Source: Thamnidium elegans
Taxonomy: Eukaryota; Mucoromycota; Mucoromycetes; Mucorales; Mucoraceae
Length of the DNA: 64,000 nucleotides
NCBI GenBank assembly: GCA_025201345.1
Contig: JAIXMG010000019.1
Span: forward strand, 647,125-711,124
Direction: 5' to 3'
Under the pieces are notes generated by a model. The model did no database searches, was not told the origin of the DNA, and saw only the letters and a program-made list of their open reading frames with translations. Each line of letters opens with the position of its first letter. The first letter of the stretch is position 1. Positions 33,201-45,104 of the stretch are shown here, one piece after another. The position numbers and the translations under genes were made by a program.

Positions 33201-35316
33201 ATGAAAAAAGACGAGGAAGATAACGATATCGAAAAAGTAAATGTGAACAAGGGTGAAATAGATATATTTAACCGAAGGTTATCAAAGCTGAAGGGTAGGT
33301 TGAAATACATGTTGTATACACATGAAAAAGAAAGAATCAGCAAGCAAGATTTTGATTTGGCGGGTATAACCGATAAAGAGATGCAAGTATGTTCACAACT
33401 GTTTTTCTTCATAGAACCTTATATTCCACAGAAGGAGAAAAGATACTTGATTTCGGCGCAACTACCACTTATGGTATTATCGAACCAAGCTTTTGAGACA
33501 TCTGAATATATCAAATTTAGCGTCAAATTGTGTCTAAGGCCAAGTCCATCTTCCTGTTTATGCTTACCATTAAATACGGCCATGCTGTATATGCTAATGA
33601 CGAATTTTAATAATAGACCTTTCGATTTATTTTCTAAAGAAGGAAAATTGATATCAAGTTTACCTTCTGCCATTAAAGATAAAGCAGCTGTATTTGGCTC
33701 AATTTTCGATATTAAGAGTATCAAGGAATATTGTAACTCCAGACGCTTAACATTCATACGTAGAATTTTGATTCGACCCGGGTTTGTTACATGTGTCATT
33801 CATGGTAGTACTCCCAATACTATGCCTAATATCGAGGAACTCCGCCCACCACCCAAAAAAAGCCTGGCAAGACAGTTAATCACCAACAAAAAATGAAAGA
33901 GTTGGAAAAAACCGCCGAAGAATTAAATAAGGAACCGCAAGATCGAAAGAAAAGCTTTAATCTTGAAGAAACGGATCGCCATATAAAAAACTTGAAGAAA
34001 GAGCGAAATTTGTTATCGCATGAAGGCCAAAGAAATATGATGGCTACTGAAATAAAGATCATGAAGCAAAGGCGATGGACTGATTTCAAACATATAGAAA
34101 TATTGCGTCGTGAATTTAAAGAAACAAGAAGGAAAGCTTATTTTTTTCGAATAACGACTTTAGCCGATAATGTTCAAGACGTGTCTCGAAATCATGAAGT
34201 ATCCGATGATTTTATAGATAGTTTATTGACGAATATAAAGGATTTAAAGTTTAGCGGAACAGATTATGGTTTGCAAACAATGTCGGTTACAGTGGGGGTA
34301 TCTCTGAAAATGTTCAACGCTTATTTAAATTTATACAATAAGTTCAACCCAGAACATCCATTGTAAATATAAATCATTTTAAATAATTACGGGCTTTAAT
34401 ATATATATCTTTACTTATAAATGCCAAATTAAACATTTAGGCTTGTAAAAAACCAGCTTGATGCTCCCTTTCTGGTTTTACCAAAAGCTCATAAACTGAC
34501 ATCAAAGAATATAATCTATTTGTGTTTAAAAATTCAAATGTCATATAAACTTGAACAAAGGAAAAAGAATACGGTTAGTATAAGGCAACATAGGTACATA
34601 AATATTAAGAATAAATTGTAACTAACTCTATCTTCTACATTTATAGCAACTGGGAAAAGTCGTTTCTACTATAGAAATGAATTTGTCAAAGCTTGCAAAA
34701 CCTGCCAGCTCGAAATAGATTGATATAAAGAAGCAGTATAATGTATGTTAATACTACATATTATATCACATTATATTAGACAGAAAACCAAACATGCAAT
34801 AAAATGTATACAGTACCATGCGAGAGAAAGGAATAGATTGCATTCGTTTTACAATTCTCGGGTCTCGTCTAGAGAAAGAAGAACCACTGAGTTTTTCACA
34901 AGAAGAACTAAAGATCGTGTAGCCGCCAAAGAGCGCAGATTTGTAAAAGGAAAATAAAAAAAAAGCTATTCCTATAATGGCTATCGATAATGCTGGCACT
35001 GGGGTTGGTAGGTTATGATAGACGAGGAGGAAAATGGCTGGCGAGTTTACACAACAGATATGTACCAATAATCATGACAGATGAGCATATGACGTCCCAA
35101 TTATGCCTGTATCGTTATTTCCTCATCGTTCATCCTCGAACATTGGATAATAAAAGAATCCTTGGAACTTCTCGTTGTTTAAATCCTGATTGTCCCGCAT
35201 TCAAACATGGAAGAGCAACCAATAATTGTGATGTTATGTCTGCTGCAGCAATAGGAATATCCGCAATGACGAAAGTTTTATACAACCAAAACTTTCCTCC
35301 TTTCTCTAAACATTAA
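33201..35316 (+). pseudogene. Fanzor/TnpB-like nuclease relic, near full length
   Basis: Four consecutive frames on the plus strand form one broken protein. 33201-33896: N-terminal part (FDLAGITDKEMQVCSQLFFF, FGSIFDIKSIKEYCNSRRLT). 33893-34366: a basic helical part ending DLKFSGTDYGLQTMSVTVGV, where GTDxG fits RuvC-I. About 34440-34957: PFLVLPKAHKLTSKNI and RRTTEFFTRRTKDRVAAKER. 34960-35316: AIDNAGTGVG, RGGKWLASLHNRYVP, IIMTDEHMTSQLC, GTSRCLNPDCPAF and NNCDVMSAAAIGIS, equivalent to the zinc ribbon and RuvC-III. Lesions: a frameshift at the A-run at 33888-33896 (ATGA overlap), a stop at 34364, several stops 34370-34740 and around 34957-35020. The first zinc Cys pair is degraded (QLCLYRY); CLNPDC is kept. 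Family assignment rests on motif order recalled from mucoralean homologues. Confidence 0.55.
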
Positions 35317-35336
35317 CAATATTTATATTTTTTTTG

Positions 35337-35430
35337 CCCCTGGCCACCTGAAAAACACACGCTTTAAAGCGGTGGTGCGTCAGGTTGTGTTTCGCCGCTT
35401 GTGCGGTTTGAATACTTCGGGTAAAGTAGA
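35337..35430 (+). ncRNA. Candidate guide-RNA-like structured segment downstream of Fanzor relic
   Basis: About 95 bp just after the stop of the Fanzor-like frame are clearly GC-richer than the surroundings and can fold: CCACC pairs with GGTGG around an inner CGCTTTAAAGCG palindrome, and CCGCTTGTGCGG forms a small hairpin. In TnpB and Fanzor loci the omega-RNA scaffold is encoded at or beyond the 3' end of the nuclease gene, so position and structure fit. There is no evidence of transcription, and the copy is probably dead. Confidence 0.25.
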
Positions 35431-35500
35431 AATATTTTAAAGAATTTAAATTTTAAAACGAACATTTTTTCATTTCCTTTTTTGGGATCTGGAATATTGT

Positions 35501-35616
35501 TACTGTATTTCCGCCGTCAATTGACACTGGAGGCACTGTAAGTGACCAATTGAGACTAAAAAAAAGTGACCAGTTGAAGTTCTGAAAAGTGGCCAATTGA
35601 CGGCGGAAATACAGTA
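35501..35616. mobile_element. MITE, Tc1/mariner-like, perfect 21-bp terminal inverted repeats and TA duplication
   Basis: The element starts TA-CTGTATTTCCGCCGTCAA and ends with the exact reverse complement, TTGACGGCGGAAATACAG-TA. The 21-bp arms are perfect, and the TA at both sides is the target duplication typical of Tc1/mariner. No coding capacity. Inside, a motif of type AGTGACCAATTGA occurs about three times in direct orientation (near 35540, 35565 and 35589) and once inverted in the left arm, probably subterminal transposase-binding sites. Confidence 0.85.
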
Positions 35617-35995
35617 CTATTTAGTATTACTACGTATATTGAGAATATACTTTCTTTTTTATTGCATATTATCATTCCTATTTTTTCTTTAACGTCCACT
35701 GCGAAGGAAGGACATTTGCTTGATAGGTTTAATTCGCTGTTGCGTTCTTCAATGAAAAGCAAAAGATCCCTTGTAAAGTTTGAGGTTCTTTCATAATTCG
35801 TACAAGCGTGGATATTCCAGTTTGATGGCTCTGATTTTCATGAAAACAATTAGAAAGTTCAAAGCTATCAAAATAAAGTCCCAATAATACATTTACAACA
35901 GTCACTTTTATTCCCAATTAAATACATGAAACACTGCAGCTTTTTTTTTTGACAGCGAAATTTTTTTTTTTTCAAAAAGAAAGAACAAAGTATAT
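35617..35995. other. Intergenic; CDC7 promoter
   Basis: AT-rich sequence ending in T-runs and an A-rich leader ahead of the CDC7 start at 35996. No other gene seen. Confidence 0.5.
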
Positions 35996-38417
35996 ATGGA
36001 TAGCCGAGGTATACCTATCGTACTTCCCGGAAATAAATACTCATCACCACGGCGTAATACCAAACTCACCCCGTTACGTCCGGAAGTACCCTCTTCACCA
36101 TTTATTTTACCTTCTGGCAAGAATGAACCTTCGTTGTTAGAAGTATATGATTCGTTTGCGGATGCATGCTTTCAAAGTCACTTCAATCATTCTATACTTA
36201 ATGAGGACACGCGATACAATGTGCTTGAATTCTATAAAAGTGAAATATGTCCCACTGATAGTACACCTCTGCATTCGACCATTTTTCCACCAAGAAGGGC
36301 GCCAGTACCAATAGAAACCACGTTTGAGTCCAGAGTACCTGAACTTCAGGACTCGCAAAGGCCTACTGTGAAACCTATTACTATACGCTCTTCAACCTTT
36401 TCTGAAGAAGGAACTGGGATATTTGAGTCACCTCAGTTGGAGTATATACCTGCGGTACAAAATACACAAGAAACTATAAAACAAGAGATATCTACAGATG
36501 CACAATTGATTGATTTTTCTGATATGGCACTCAACACTATAGAAAATATGAGTATAACAGATCAATGTAATGCGACCTCCGAGGTCATGGCAGGGTCACA
36601 ATCGACTGTAGAAAAATGTGATACGGATCAAACAAAGCAGTTATCTGAAATGGACATACGTCATGAACCCAAATCATCGGAAAGTCATATACCACGAACA
36701 CGAAAGCGAAAACCAGTAACAAAACCATTTAGATTAACTCGGAGTCAAAGAAAGTTAAAGGATCAAGAGCTTGTTAGTTTACCCAATTTTACTAGTCCTG
36801 TTAAAAAACCTCGAGCTGCATCAAAAGCAACTAGTAAAAAAGACGAAACGCCTGCTAAGCAAACAAGTAATAAGGATCAAGATAAGAATGAGAAAGCTAC
36901 ACAACGTAAAAACCTAAGAAAAGAGATGGAGCAAAAGGAAATTAAGACAATTATTGAGACGTTTCCTGGTTTACCTCATTATTATGAGTTTCTAGAGAGA
37001 GCAGGAAGAGGTAATAAAAAAAAACTATTCTTTGCTATTATGCTAATATAATTTAAATTTCAGGTACGTTTAGTAAAGTTTACAAGGCAAAAGATTTGTT
37101 AGTGGATTTATATGTGCCAAATGATCAAAAGGACAAGATTGAATCTTCATTGGAAGGGATGGATTCAAATTATGTTGCCATTAAACTGATCTTTGATATT
37201 AGTTCACCTTTAAGAATAGCAGAGGAAATTCAATTCCTTACCATGTTTAGGTACCGAATTAAAATAGTGAAACATTATTGTATGACTGACGCTTTTTTTT
37301 AAGGGAATCACCGTGCATTACACCATTAATTACTGCATTCAGACATGAACCCTACACGTATCTTGTACTTCCATATATAGACTTTGATCATTTTGATGTA
37401 TGATTTGACAATTATGAATTACAGAAAAGGATATTGAGACGATTTTTTTTTTTTTGTAGGACTTCTATAATAATATGAGTTTAGCAGATGTTAGATCGTA
37501 TATATCACAATTGCTTATCGGATTAGAATGTGTACATAAAAAAAGTATTATACATCGTGATGTTAAGCCTGGAAACTTCTTGTATAACAACAAGACCAAA
37601 ATCGGGTATTTGGCGGATTTTGGTTTAGCACAACAACAGGTAGTACATCTCTTTTTTTTTTCAAGAAAAAAAAAGTATCTAATATCGAAAAAAAAAAAAA
37701 AAAAAAAAATAGACGTTATTCCAACGTGAAAGTAATGGTCAAGTACCCAACAGTTTATATACCCAAAACATGGACGAACCAGGTCACTATATTAACGATC
37801 AAAGGTATCTTCCTTTTTCTTAGAGTTATTGAAAAATATATATTAACGTGTATCTATAGACCTCACTTTCATGCTATTCGTTCTGGAACTAAAGGCTTTC
37901 GAGCTCCTGAAGTTTTACTAAAATATTTAAATCAAACAACAGGTAAGATTTAGTAAACCCTTCTTAAACCCCGGAACAAAAAAAGCTAATTATGATTTGA
38001 TAGCAATTGATATTTGGGCAGTTGGTGTTATACTTCTAGTTATCCTTAGTGGAAGATATCCCTTTTTCAATCCAGAGGATGATCCAGATGCTATTATAGA
38101 ACTGGCGCATTTATTTGGAATGAAAAAATTGAAAGAATTTGTCGAATTTTACGGTAATACATGTACATATTTAACGTAGAAAAAAAAACTCATTGGTTTT
38201 TGTAGGTCGTTCTATTCAAACCAATATACCTGATATACCGGAAGAAGAAATAGATTTAACAGATCTCTGTCGAATCATGAACAAAGAAAATGTAGATAAA
38301 TGGGACCCAGAAGAGTTTTTACAAGCGACAGATCTCTTAAAACATTGTCTTGTGCTTATACATACCAACAGATACACGGCCACAGCAGCACTAAGCCATC
38401 CCTTTTTTAAAAAATAG
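35996..38417 (+). CDS. CDC7: Cdc7-type DDK protein kinase
   Basis: Eight exons (35996..37010, 37064..37250, 37304..37397, 37460..37639, 37713..37804, 37860..37942, 38004..38153, 38206..38417) encode about 670 residues. With its Dbf4 partner, Cdc7 phosphorylates the MCM helicase to fire replication origins. A 330-residue disordered Ser/Thr/Pro/Lys-rich leader precedes the kinase: glycine loop GRGTFSKVYKAKD, VAIKLIF (ATP lysine), HRDVKPGNFLY, ADFGLAQQ and the Cdc7-specific GTKGFRAPEVLLKY. Cdc7 kinase inserts are present but short: one with YVPNDQKDKIESSLEGMDSN in the N-lobe, one of about 30 residues (RESNGQVPNSLYTQ) before the activation segment. The end at LSHPFFKK is typical. It lies immediately right of the transposon graveyard. 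Confidence 0.93.
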
Positions 38418-38572
38418 GTGTATTCTGCCATATACAGCCAATTGTAAATAAATGTAATGTTGAAATCATTCCACCTCTCCCTCCTTCTTTGTCCTACTTC
38501 TGGAGTATTATGCATATATATATATATAAAAAACAATAAATAAAGACTATTTTTTTTTATTCATAAAATATA

Positions 38573-41268
38573 TTAAACATGACGGCAAAGTCTAAAGCCA
38601 CTAAACACGTATGGGTACGCTGACTGATACCAGTTTCGTAAAGACCTACGTTCAGCAATACGAGGATGAGTAGCCCAACTTCCACCCAACACAACTTGAT
38701 GTTTTCCATCGAAGAAATCAGAAGAATAACCAGGATATACAGTTGAAGGTTTAAATCCATCGTAAGCACCCCAAACCGTTTCAGTCCATTCCCATACATC
38801 ACCCAAGTTATGAATTTGTTGGTTATTTACATTTGTAGGGCTCCAATTTTCAAAACCGATATTCGCCCACTTATTTTTTTCTTCGTTAGAAGTAATATCG
38901 CGGAACTTTACTAGTTCAGGTTCAGTAGGGAGGCGCCATCCTTTATAATCAGCATATGCCTTTGCTTGGTTATAAGAAGTTTGAACTGGCCAATGTTGAG
39001 CTTCGGAAAGAGGACATGGTCCAAATACGGTACGAACAAACACGGTTCCGTCTTTTTGTGTTACCCAAGAAGCAGGAAAGGTTTCAGTTTGTTTTGTGTC
39101 TTGCAGGAACATGTAGAACTCTCCATTAGTAATCGGTCTTGTTTGAATTTCAAACGACTTGAAATTTTCTTTACGTTGAGGGTTTTCATTATCCCAACCA
39201 AACTGAGTGACAGGCCCAGGTTCAAAATCGTTAGATTCGTCATCGTTATGACCTAATATGACGGAACCACTAGGTACTTTAATAGTAGGAGATGGAGATA
39301 ACGGAGAAAAGGCAGTAGGTGTTGATTTGATTTTCCAAGATGGTACAGCGACACCTTTAGGAGGTAACATATTGGGGCTTTGTATTAACATATAAAGTAA
39401 AGTCTCTAAATGCATTGCCTCGTGTTCAAAGCACATCCAAACGATACGAGCTTGTCTTTTTCTATCTGGTTTCGAGTTTAACCATTGAGTGGATTGAGTA
39501 TCGTATGCTTCAGATTCCCAAAATGATAATAAACGTTGTAAGCGTTGACGAATATTAGTTTGGTAAGCCAGAATAGATTGAACGGAAGGCCAATCATGTT
39601 TATCAGTAGGGACAATAGAATGAGGATTACATTTGGTAGAATCATCCATATCTGGATCAATACCACGTTCAAAGATATTAGCAAATGAATGAGGTTCGGT
39701 TAAATCAGTTGTTCCTAACTCTTTATCCACCTTGTTACGTGATAGTTGAATATCAAGGAATGCAGGAATATGACCAATATAAAAGATGAATGGATGACGC
39801 AAAGAAATAGGTTGCTCGTACAGCATGGAATTTTGGTTAAGTATATGTTGTGTTACAAAGTCCCATGATTTCCAAAGCTCCTTCCATTCTTGCAAATTAG
39901 GTAAAGATTCAATAGGCCAAGTATTGTCGGTGTTTAATAATGATTTGTCTAAATTTTCAAGTTCGATACCTTCAAACATAGTGAACTGGCCTTGATTACA
40001 TTGGTAACAGCTGATAGGTTCTTGTTGAAACAAGGACTCGTATGGAAAAATTGTAGCACGTATTTGATCAATATTACGATGAAAGATAAATGGTCTACTT
40101 TCAGCCAAGACAAGACGATATTGATCTTTGCTATCTGACCAATAATTAACCATGTTAAGATCAGCAGCGGATAAAATGTTTTGAATTTCATTTAGCGAGT
40201 ACTTGTACGAATGTTCAACATGAATTAATTCATCTTTCTTAATAAAAATATTGTAATCCTTTTGAGCAGTCTTGTAAGTGATATGAGTATCATCTAGAGC
40301 ACGATAATGAGATAAATGACGACCTTGTTTTTCTTGATAGATGGAGTCATACATAAACTGTGAACGATTTAAAAAGTTTTTTTGACCCATAATACGATTC
40401 ACATGATCTAATCCATTCATAATAAATTCACGCGTAATACCATACGAGTCATCATAGGCCAACTCGATTTTGTTGCCTTGGTTTCGTTTATCAAACCCAA
40501 TAAAAAAGAAATCACCTGGTTCCATGCACATTCTTTGAAGTCTACGTAAAAACATGGCTGACTCTAAACGGTTTTGGTTACCAATCGAACTACCCAACCA
40601 TAAAAAGTTCTTTTGGATATTGCAGTCGGTAAATTGCTTACTGATCCATGGTATACCTTGATCGTATGTACCTAATAGTCCATACAGTTGCACGTATTGG
40701 AATTCGCCAAGTGAAGCCAGTGATTTGTCGAGTTCGTGTTGGTCCAGGTCTAATGCGTAGTAAGTCACATGGATCTTACTCTTTTCAATAGCTTTTAATA
40801 TAACCTGAGTCTTGCGAAGAGCACTATTATAAAAAAAAACGTTAATAAAAAATGCACAACTAAAAAAAGCATTTTTTTTTTTTACCCAGCTCCTAGTTCA
40901 AACAAGACGCTACCATTTTGTAACCGTTTTATCATATCTTCAGATTTCCTTGTCAAGATATCCAGTTCAGCACCGGTTAAATAATATTCATCGTCAAGCT
41001 GAGTAATCTTATCAAATAATTGAAGTCCCTTCTTATCGTAAAGTATATAAGTTGGAATAGACTTATGGTCCAATGGTTTATCAAGGGATTCAAGAATGGT
41101 ATCAATTAGGTCAGACCCATTGAACGCGTCTTCACTTGTTCCAGTAGAAGCGGGAGGAGAAGGAGGACGGGCAATTTGGTCTTGATGGATTGGATCATCC
41201 AGACAAGGTTTACGGATATCAATGATACTGTACCCAGTAGAAGGAGGAGAAGGAGCACGAAAAGTCAT
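38573..41268 (-). CDS. EGT1: Ergothioneine synthase Egt1 (EgtD methyltransferase + EgtB sulfoxide synthase fusion)
   Basis: Two exons (41268..40886, 40823..38573) encode about 877 residues, the normal length of fungal Egt1. The N-terminal half is the SAM-dependent histidine trimethylase (EgtD type): YDKKGLQLFDKITQLDDEYY, FELGAGALRKTQ (SAM loop) and FLWLGSSIGNQ. The C-terminal half is the non-haem iron sulfoxide synthase (EgtB type), with a DinB part carrying FEHEAMHLETLLYML, which contains the HxxxHxE iron motif, and an FGE-sulfatase part with WRLPTEPELVKFR, GDVWEWTETVWGAYDGF and VVLGGSWATHP ending FSGFRLCRHV. The protein makes hercynine from histidine and joins cysteine to it, giving the antioxidant ergothioneine after a C-S lyase step. 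It converges with CDC7, stop codons about 155 bp apart. Confidence 0.95.
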
Positions 41269-42516
41269 ATATATATTTTATTTCTGTTGAAGAACTAGTT
41301 TTTATGTAAAAATATATTAAAGAAAAGAAAAACCTTTTATTTATTTTATTCCTTTTTGACGTATTTATAAGGAAATTGCTATATATAAAAAAACTGCTAT
41401 GATGAAATATTCCGTATTATATTAGTCATGACGACATTTTGTTTTATTTAATTTATCTTCTTTTTTTTTTTCTTTTTTTTTTTAGGTGATTATTCTGAAC
41501 TTATTCGACTTCTTATTAATAGTTTGATATAATATTCAGTATAACAACAATTGGCTTTATAAAAGAAAAGTTGTTTTTATTTCGGTATCGTGAGAAAGTC
41601 CAAATTGCGTCATTATTTTCATGCAAACTAATAAAAAAGAGAACGATTGAAGTCCCGAGTATACACACTTTACCTACTATGTGCTTAAACTGTCTTTCCC
41701 CGCAAAGAGGGAACAATAAGTACTATTAATATAACAACAAATTCAATACTTTTTTTTCTTAAACCCGATTGCGTCAGAAACATGTATTTTTATTTTTTAG
41801 TCCCAACTTTTTGTCGCATGTTTGGGGGATGTCAGATGAGTTTGTTTATAAGGTAAATTTTGTTTATGTAGTACTGGATACAAAGCACAAAAAAAAAGAG
41901 GGAGTTTTATGCATTTCTTGTGTTCATACTCGGAATAAAGCAAGAGTAGTTTGTTTAAGTAAATTATGCCTGTTTTATTTTGAAAGGGGGATCGAGAACC
42001 GACCTCCCTTCCTTTTTTTAAGTCGCTAAGGTATAAAGAAGTAGCCTTTTTGGAGCTTAATCCGGGAGGGAGAAACAGTCAACTATATTCCTTGTCACCT
42101 GGTTTGATTTATATATATATATACATATATAAAAACGTAAGCGGGAAATGGTCTTCACTAGAAGGTTTAAATCCAAGTACATTAGTAATAAAAACTAGGG
42201 CTAGTAAGTAGATTACAAATAAAACCCTACTATTGCTTAAGTATAATTAGTATCGATTGACGACAGACATGATAAGAAGGACAACATTTTTTTTATTCTG
42301 ATTACGGCTTTTTTGTAGCTAGGTTAGATGGTATCATCTTTTGTTTAGGATCAAACGAAACCGCAATATTATCCACAACTATGTTTATAGACGAAGAAAT
42401 ACATTTTATTTAAGTTTTTTTTTTTTCAGGAACGAGAGAGACACGTAAAAAACAAAGAAGCAGTAAACAAAAACAAAAACAAAACAAAAAAATTACATGA
42501 TTACATACAACCAGAC
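41269..42516. other. Intergenic, AT-rich
   Basis: EGT1 promoter on the left, Alr/Mnr2 3' flank on the right. The plus-strand frame 41769-42029 has no family resemblance and is probably chance. A (TA)n tract lies near 42110-42130. Confidence 0.5.
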
Positions 42517-44263
42517 TTACAAAAAACCTGTTCTTTTTCCGATAGCTACCATAACTATTACGTATAACAGCATACCCATCACTATCCAAAAGAACCAAAC
42601 CAGATCTTGTTTCTCGCCACCTGGTACACGAACGTTCATACCGAATAAACCTCCCACTAGATTCTAATCAATTATTGTTACTACATGATAGTATTTTCAT
42701 AAATAAATAACCCGTACCAAAGGAACTACAATGGTAGCAAAGAAAGTTAATCGATTAATGACTCCGTTTGTAGTATTACCAGCTTGGGACAGTTCAATTG
42801 AAATTTGGCCTAGATAATTTCTATGGGCACGACCAAGAATTAGATCGTAATGGTTTACATTTTGTAACATGGTAAGGATATGATCTTTTTTTTTAAAAAA
42901 AAACAAATATTAATAGCGAAGAAAGACGCTTTTTCTTTCTCTCTCACTTAAATTACCTTGAATATCGCCAAGATAGAGGGTAACTTCATGATAAACTTTA
43001 ACATCATCATGTTCTGTGACTATTTCGTTCTGTAGAATATTTGCATATTGTATTTCCTTTGCTTTATCTTCGTAACGTTTCATTAAGCTTTTGACAACAT
43101 CAGCTTTAGGACCTAGTAGCCGTAACAACTGCATTACAGTCTTTCGACAGCTACCGATTCGACTCAACATATCATTTTGTTCTGACCCGTTTAATACCAG
43201 AACCAGATCATCAATAGAATCAACTTCTAGTTCGGTATGTTTGATCAGAGGAGCGAAACTATCTGTGATATTATCGATAAGGGCATAATTAATCCATTCA
43301 GGAGTGACCTTAATAAAGTCTTTTAGTTGATGAATACGACGACGTACATTATGTGGATGAGGCAAGTCTTGAAATCGGAACTATATGAAGAAGGTGTTTT
43401 TTTAAATAAATAATCCTTGGTAATACCACAAAAAAAAAAATACTTACAGTTAATACACCATCTTTAAATACTATAATGTAAAAACTAACTGCTTCAAGGT
43501 AATCTTGGCTATGATAATCGTGATTGAAACTACGAAAACTAATAAACATATAGTTTTGAAAAATCTCACATTTTTCTCGAGATTCTTGGGCCTGAATATC
43601 TTCTGTTGTTAAAGGATGAATACGAAAGATCTATTAGAATGGGCTTTTTAATTATCTCTTTTATTTTTTATTTCTGTACTACTTTACTTTACTAATCGCA
43701 CGCATTTCTTCGTTGGTAGGGGCAAGAACATCAATCCACCAATTTGTGGTATCTACTAGTAAATCAGATACTGATTTATCTTGTTCTGATTTCATCTTAA
43801 GTAATTCCTTAAATGAACGATTCTTTAAAGAACCTAGATCAGCAGAATAAAAAGTATATCTTTCGATTGATTGATTTATTTGAGATTGATTCTATTTAAA
43901 TGTTAGTGAAACACAAAAAAAAATTTAATGATTAGTTTTTACTTTAATTATATCTCCATAATGACTATATCTTCTAGAAATTGAAACTTTCTCGTTACTT
44001 TCAAGTAAATCGTCTAATTTCGCCGTTAAATGGCGTTCAGTATTTTGTTCTTGTTCAGAGACCTCAGTCTCCTTTTGTATATAAGCTTTTAAAATATATA
44101 ATTCAATAGACGAGTGTTGATCTAGAAGCTGAGGATCGTAGGGGTAACACACATCTGCCTGCGTAGAATTTCTTGGTCGCTTATCGGATGTACCTATTTC
44201 TGGCTCCATATTAAGAACATAGGCATCCGATGTGGAAGGCACTTGATAGATATCATCCTCCAT
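42517..44263 (-). CDS. CorA-family magnesium transporter (Alr1/Mnr2 type)
   Basis: Six exons (44263..43943, 43891..43688, 43630..43448, 43380..42957, 42884..42718, 42663..42517) encode about 481 residues. Alr1 (plasma membrane) and Mnr2 (vacuole) are pentameric Mg2+ channels of the CorA superfamily. The cytosolic domain shows NWWIDVLAPTNEEMRAISK, FRIHPLTTEDIQAQESREK, YLEAVSFYIIVFKDGVLTF and HNVRRRIHQLKDF. A long helix with LLRLLGPKADVVKSLMKRY precedes two membrane segments: RLTFFATIVVPLNLVGGLFG, then the hallmark GMN (GMNVRVPGG), then a second helix WFFWIVMGMLLYVIVMVAIG. For exon 6 I used the acceptor GATTAG at 42665-42664, because only this one keeps VPLNLVGGLFGMN in frame. Location (plasma membrane or vacuole) cannot be told. 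Confidence 0.9.
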
Positions 44264-45104
44264 TTTTATTTTATCAAAAAGAAAAAAAAGGATCTTTTTT
44301 TTTTTATTATTTTATTTTCTTAAAAAGAGATAATATTACCATTTTAAAAACTAGAAGTATATAAATATGGAAAATCCCGTTTCACATACAATATATATAA
44401 ATAAAATTTTTAATACAAACACAACACGGAGCTTTAAAGAGCGTGTTTTTTTTATAAAATGTATGATACCCCTGTTGCTACTTGAGAGTATAAGTAAACT
44501 GTTTTCACTTCAATCAATTGTTTTTTTTAGCACAGTTTAATGTATAACAGTAATGGAACAAGTTTGTAGTGATTTAATTACCGGACGATCGGATTTAGAT
44601 AGTACTCCCACAATGGTTTTAATCTTAAATTAACAATTTGGCTCTCATTATTATTATGACCATACTCTCTTGGACATGCGATATAGAGATATACTTTATT
44701 GCACTGTAAAAATGAAAAATACAAAGCATAAAAAAAAAATTTACTTTCAAATGTTCTTTGGTATTGTTGGAGGGGTAAAGCTACTGATTCCAATTTTTGT
44801 TGATGGATTAAAGTCTCTTGCTCACTTAACTCATTGGTTTATATCTTTCGACTCTTAAAATATACCAATTTTCTATTTTTAAGCTATACCATTATTTCAT
44901 AAGTTGTACATATACTTAATTTTATAATTAGAAAAGGGGAACTCATTTTTTTCAATTGAAAAGATGTATAATTATTTGCACACTTAGTTTTAAGAGCGAA
45001 AATAAAGAATTAAAGCCTTCATTCAGTAACGCCAATTTGGCCGAGCCCAAAAGACAAACTAAAATTTTGAAAACGACAATGCCAAGTATTTTTATTATTT
45101 ATTT
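44264..45104. other. Intergenic; small coding-like scrap
   Basis: Holds the Alr/Mnr2 promoter and the SRP72 3' flank. Between about 44578 and 44845 the minus strand has a continuous frame (LSEQETLIHQQKLESVALPL, CPREYGHNNNESQIVNLRLK) of roughly 85 codons. It has a polyT-rich middle that looks like an intron but whose removal breaks the frame. I do not recognise it; it may be a gene fragment. Confidence 0.35.

Noticed and set aside
33419..33799. 126-codon minus-strand frame
   Set aside because: Antisense shadow of the Fanzor-like relic.
41769..42029. 86-codon plus-strand frame between EGT1 and the magnesium transporter
   Set aside because: Composition and lack of motif suggest chance; no splice signals linking it to other exons.
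44578..44845. Minus-strand frame of about 85 codons considered as a small gene
   Set aside because: No family recognised, the apparent intron would break the frame, and it has no convincing start; kept only as a note in the intergenic entry.
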